NCBI GenBank assembly: GCA_025774605.1
Contig: JALGVR010000004.1
Coordinates: 1 to 46,868, forward strand
Reading direction: 5' to 3'
Source of the DNA: a bacterium
Lineage (GTDB): Bacteria; Electryoneota; AABM5-125-24; Hatepunaeales; Hatepunaeaceae
DNA length: 46,868 nt
Shown: positions 45,501 to 46,868 of the stretch, in pieces
Position numbering within the stretch: the first letter of the stretch is position 1
Layout: each line of letters starts with the position of its first letter
The notes under the pieces: model-generated
What the model was told of the DNA's origin: nothing
What the model saw: the letters and a program-made list of their open reading frames with translations, nothing else
The model's database searches: none
Made by a program: the position numbers and the translations under genes

Positions 45501-46868
45501 GGTGATTATACCGCTACCTTCACCTTGTCGGATGCCGATTTCGACATTGAAACGAACGTGGCAATCACCGTTAACCATGTCAACCGTGCGCCGGTGTGGG
45601 ATGATGTTCCCGACAGCGAAGCGGTTGCCGAAGCCGCGGAGCTCACGTTCGCGATTCGTTCGTCCGATCCGGATGATGATGAACTGACAATTACGGCTTT
45701 TTCCGACGATCTACCTGATAATTGGGAGCTTACGGACAACGGAGACGGCAGCGCCGACTTTGCCTGGACGCCGGGTTATAACGATGCAGGTGAGTACACG
45801 TTAACCGTAACTGTATCCGATGCAGAGTTTAGCGTTGATGCAGATATCACCATTACCGTCAGCGATGTCAATCGTGCGCCGATCTGGGATGACGTCCCCG
45901 TGAGCGAAGCGGTGAATGAAGGGGGGGAGCTGTCATTTACGGTTTCCGCATCCGACCCCGATGGCGATGATTTAAGCCTGAGCGGTGTTTCAAATGATCT
46001 GCCGGACGGATGGGAATTCATCGATGACGGAGACGGGAGTGGATCGTTCACCTGGACGCCGGGCTACGAAGACAGCGGGGAATATATCCTGTCTGTTACT
46101 GTATCCGATGCGGAATACGATGTTACGGAAGATGTATCGATAACTGTAAATGATGTCAACCGTGCGCCGATCTGGGATAACATTCCGGAGAGCGCTGCGG
46201 TAAACGAGGCACAGGAGCTTTCGTTCACGGTTGAGGCTTCCGATCCGGACGGCGACGATTTAACGATTGATGCGTCTTCAGCCGATCTTCCGGGCGGGTG
46301 GAACTTCACAGATAACAACGACGGAACGGGTACGTTCGTCTGGACGCCCGGCTACGACGATTCGGGCGACTACACGCTGACGGTAACGGTTTCCGACGCT
46401 GAATTCGACGTCGATGCGGACGTTTCGATCACAGTAAATCACGTAAATCGCGCGCCGGTGTGGGATGACGTGCCGGAAAGCGTTTCGGTCGACGAGAACG
46501 AGGAGCTTTCGTTCACGGTCGCGTCTTCCGATCCGGACGGCGATGATTTGACGATTGATGCGTCTTCCGCCGATCTTCCGGGCGGGTGGAACTTCACAGA
46601 TAACAACGATGGAACCGGAACGTTCGTCTGGACGCCCGGCTACGACGATTCCGGCGACTACACGCTGACCGTAACGGTTTCCGACGCTGAATTCGACGTC
46701 GATGCGGACGTTTCGATCACAGTGAATCACGTAAATCGCGCTCCGGCGTGGGATGACGTGCCGCAAAGCGTTTCGGTCGACGAGAATGAGGAGCTTTCGT
46801 TCACGGTCGCGTCTTCCGATCCGGACGGCGACGATTTAACGATTGATGCGTCTTCAGCCGATCTTCCG
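39540..46868 (+). CDS. Second giant modular surface protein (partial, runs off the window)
   Basis: Open for 2,443 codons to the last base. GGAGG (39529-39533) precedes ATG 39540. Order: signal peptide (RRSSSVTIILATVVMVGGLHA), two tandem modules (about 30-520 and 522-897), each with an ASH-like strand region and a NIDO-like domain (WTFNFYGQDF...SNGF.SFTS...AAQW.DL.P). An ASH domain follows (901-1008), seven FG-GAP/VCBS repeats of 49 residues (1021-1366, each with DxDxDGDxD and WWENDG), another ASH (1367-1461) and a cadherin-like domain with an Arg-rich insert (1464-1634). Ig-like repeats of 96 residues run to the window end. The acidic DPDGDD loops suggest calcium binding. Likely an adhesin or matrix protein; a sorting domain would be expected beyond the window. 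Divergent from the sigma-54 activator gene. Confidence 0.88.
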   Translation, partial: MRRSSSVTIILATVVMVGGLHAQPASPTPEVDVDPLSIDTELNSGDTEDHTVTITNNGDRNLDFQIETDITSEPGEGGGRIPRQMGIDGINYYPGPQRDELSPDMIHIPSDEVLAAVKSGVATAAQRAEWNRCLEDIERFGDSPGRDVRSDPDDFGYIWRDDDEDLVVYDWIDITEIGERLQNVTDDWTSNPIDMGWTFNFYGQDFSSIRISSNGFASFTSNSTRYQPFRLPRRAEPVNLLAAQWLDLNPAQGGDIYYYADADEEIFVVSWIDIPRYNAGDETRQTFQLVLNGEGVIKYQYADDNAPGSNNCIGIQNENGRDGLSIYWGNQDAGPDGRAYEIMRSWVRVDPVDGRVSPGNREELTLTLDAAYLIEGDYEADVHVLSNDPDDPDVVIDVAMFVDGEPDIRLVWDDDFGYPDIVDWNDNGIFPDIFADQPYDIEITVRNIGTAVLNIDDISTDNAYFTVDRDTMVIDPRHKAFLTVTFEAEEDGDYDATLTLHSDDPDESDIEIDLHAETFDPPIADFEPLRISKKLANGTSTEELLTIRNHGDESPLRYDTEVEIVSEPGRDGGERISRRTGLGVPDDSPGPLRYNNRERTFEVPDDALQAAVKNGTATERQLSAWEAYLTELERYDVMPRRDMRGGFDEYGYVWRDEQEGLVDYEWIDITGIGTRLRNVTDDWNSGALDMGWTFNFYGQDFNSLRVCSNGFISFTSDSRSYQPFPLPNDAEPFNMIAAQWVDLDPSDNGDIYFFTDADQELTVISWVDVELYRGDANTRQTFQIILSGDDQIKLQYADDNPAGTNSSIGIQNDDGSDGLRIHWGAADGGPSGKAYGITRSWVRIDPRVGQVDREDLLEAAITLDAAGLINGDYEANLVFSTNDPENEEITVNVQLRVGEGPGISISPDEVYDFGDTGVGESGHLTCLITNIGFVDLEIRRISVDNAVFSHNHADNDNFILEPDETRNLIINFNPDDAQVYNGELTIYSDDPDAPETAIQLTGRGVNSPPDIYLGYRAGEGPELEFTEHVIAANFDGADALFAVDLDRDGDADLLAAAYDADDISWWENDGNENFTAHTIVGDYDGAAAVYALDLDQDGDVDVLGAAGNDDDISWWENDGAENFTAHTITGGAAGAASVHAADLDGDGDVDVVGAAEDGDEITWWENDGYENFTEHIITDLFDGACFVRARDVDGDGDIDLIGAARMDDDLAWWENNGDRSFTEHTIAGDFDGASSVHAVDLDGDGDVDLLAAAEFADDVAWWENDGDEGFTMHTIAADFDGAVSVYSADVDGDGDIDVLGAATEGDDATWWENDGDESFTEHTIAPDFDGSAFISAQDIDEDLDMDLFGAATEADDVTWWENAREFGHDFGEVEKDSTDEWTFLIHNQGDQLLTVSDVTSTNGAFTADFEGSIDIDPGTSTQIAVSFMPVDYQSYNGTLEIDSNDPDESTVIVQLSGEGIFVNYPPEVESPIPDLALEEDFDPYIVADLDTVFSDPNEDDLSYIAISDRDEVTVEIINNSELRIDSDEDWFGDAQVTVTADDGYEGGGPAPRRDNGPVRRLRRISAGRGSESVSNGMSLISAGRKSGYGRDERGLRSIIDASQGGGINPGWAPRRDDTEEMIFDVAISAVNDEPVWDSVPDSTEIDESEELTFTVEASDIDGDDLTLDASSADLPGGWSFTDNNDGTGTFVWTPGYDDSGDYTLTVTVSDAEFDVDEDVSITVNHVNRAPVWDDVPQSVSVDEAEELSFTVASSDPDGDDLALAASSADLPGGWNFTDNNDGTGTFVWTPGYDDSGDYTLTVTVSDAEFDVDADVSISVNHVNRPPAWDDIPQSLSVNEDELLEFTIEGSDPDGDDLTIAYSSGDLPDGVDFTDHGDGTAEFSWRPDFGEAGSYTAEFTLSDAEFDVTEEVIITVGDVNRPPTWDDVPENQVIDESAELSFTVEGSDPDGDDVTVDYSSADIPEAAEFTDNGDGSGTFTWTPTWDDAGDYTATFTLSDADFDIETNVAITVNHVNRAPVWDDVPDSEAVAEAAELTFAIRSSDPDDDELTITAFSDDLPDNWELTDNGDGSADFAWTPGYNDAGEYTLTVTVSDAEFSVDADITITVSDVNRAPIWDDVPVSEAVNEGGELSFTVSASDPDGDDLSLSGVSNDLPDGWEFIDDGDGSGSFTWTPGYEDSGEYILSVTVSDAEYDVTEDVSITVNDVNRAPIWDNIPESAAVNEAQELSFTVEASDPDGDDLTIDASSADLPGGWNFTDNNDGTGTFVWTPGYDDSGDYTLTVTVSDAEFDVDADVSITVNHVNRAPVWDDVPESVSVDENEELSFTVASSDPDGDDLTIDASSADLPGGWNFTDNNDGTGTFVWTPGYDDSGDYTLTVTVSDAEFDVDADVSITVNHVNRAPAWDDVPQSVSVDENEELSFTVASSDPDGDDLTIDASSADLP
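42586..43635 (+). repeat. Seven phased 147-bp FG-GAP/VCBS coding repeats
   Basis: The TGGTGGGA core (coding Trp-Trp-Glu) recurs at 42732, 42879, 43026, 43173, 43320, 43467 and 43614, exactly 147 bases (49 codons) apart, with no insertion or deletion. Each unit encodes an acidic calcium-type loop (DLDGDGDVD and variants) and FTxHTI. Confidence 0.9.
44439..46868 (+). repeat. Tandem 288-bp Ig-like coding array
   Basis: Units of exactly 288 bases (96 codons): the GATCTTCCG-type core lies at 44556, 44844, 45132, 45420, 45708, 45996, 46284, 46572 and 46860. Units at 44844, 46284, 46572 and 46860 are nearly identical in DNA, while those at 45132-45996 are clearly diverged. The array continues past the window. 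Confidence 0.92.

Overview
The window (about 47 kb, roughly 50% GC) looks like chromosome from an uncultivated or little-studied Gram-negative bacterium. Two secreted proteins end in a C-terminal domain with the Asn-Tyr-Pro-Asn-Pro-Phe-Asn signature (type IX secretion/FlgD-like sorting domains, common in the FCB group and candidate phyla such as KSB1, Zixibacteria, Latescibacteria and Marinimicrobia). There is also an outer-membrane secretin, and many PAS-rich sensors. I cannot name the phylum from sequence reading alone. No rRNA, tRNA, transposase, phage gene or CRISPR array was seen.

Left part (1-9050): a PLP-dependent tryptophanase/tyrosine phenol-lyase type enzyme, a small RRM RNA-binding protein, then a sensory block on the plus strand. 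The block holds a protein with a degenerate receiver, PAS domains and a four-cysteine tail, a PAS-PAS-GAF histidine kinase of the HisKA_2 type, and, 11 bases later, a response regulator that fuses receiver, PAS and SARP/BTAD-type DNA-binding parts.

Second part (9420-16806): the most novel-looking locus. An orphan secretin is followed by three tandem paralogous secreted proteins, each behind a similar structured leader RNA (helices kept by compensatory changes, and a ribosome-binding site in a hairpin loop). Then come a two-module periplasmic protein resembling pilus-chaperone/DUF916 proteins and a fourth, divergent paralog, closed by a strong terminator. I read this as an undescribed secretin-linked surface-protein or fibre system; that function is inference.

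Third part (16917-28350, minus strand): an HDOD signalling protein and a giant (about 3,340-codon) cadherin-like repeat protein with an in-frame TGA at codon 93. Fourth part (29066-34850, minus strand): a RiPP operon resembling the SynChlorMet (scm) cassette. It has a PqqD-like protein, two radical SAM/SPASM enzymes, a previously uncalled 53-residue precursor with three ten-residue Phe-Cys repeats, an HPr-kinase-like protein, an S26B-type peptidase and a nucleotidyltransferase, driven by a near-consensus sigma-70 promoter.

Right part (35244-46868): a beta-helix protein with a sorting domain behind a near-perfect sigma-54 promoter, the adjacent PAS/sigma-54 activator gene, and a second giant surface protein (plus strand, running off the window). 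The second giant is built from duplicated NIDO-like modules, seven 147-bp FG-GAP repeats and a tandem 288-bp Ig-like array. The two giant genes share the same promoter design (TTGACA-17-TATATT) followed by an 18/20-identical palindrome, so they are probably co-regulated.
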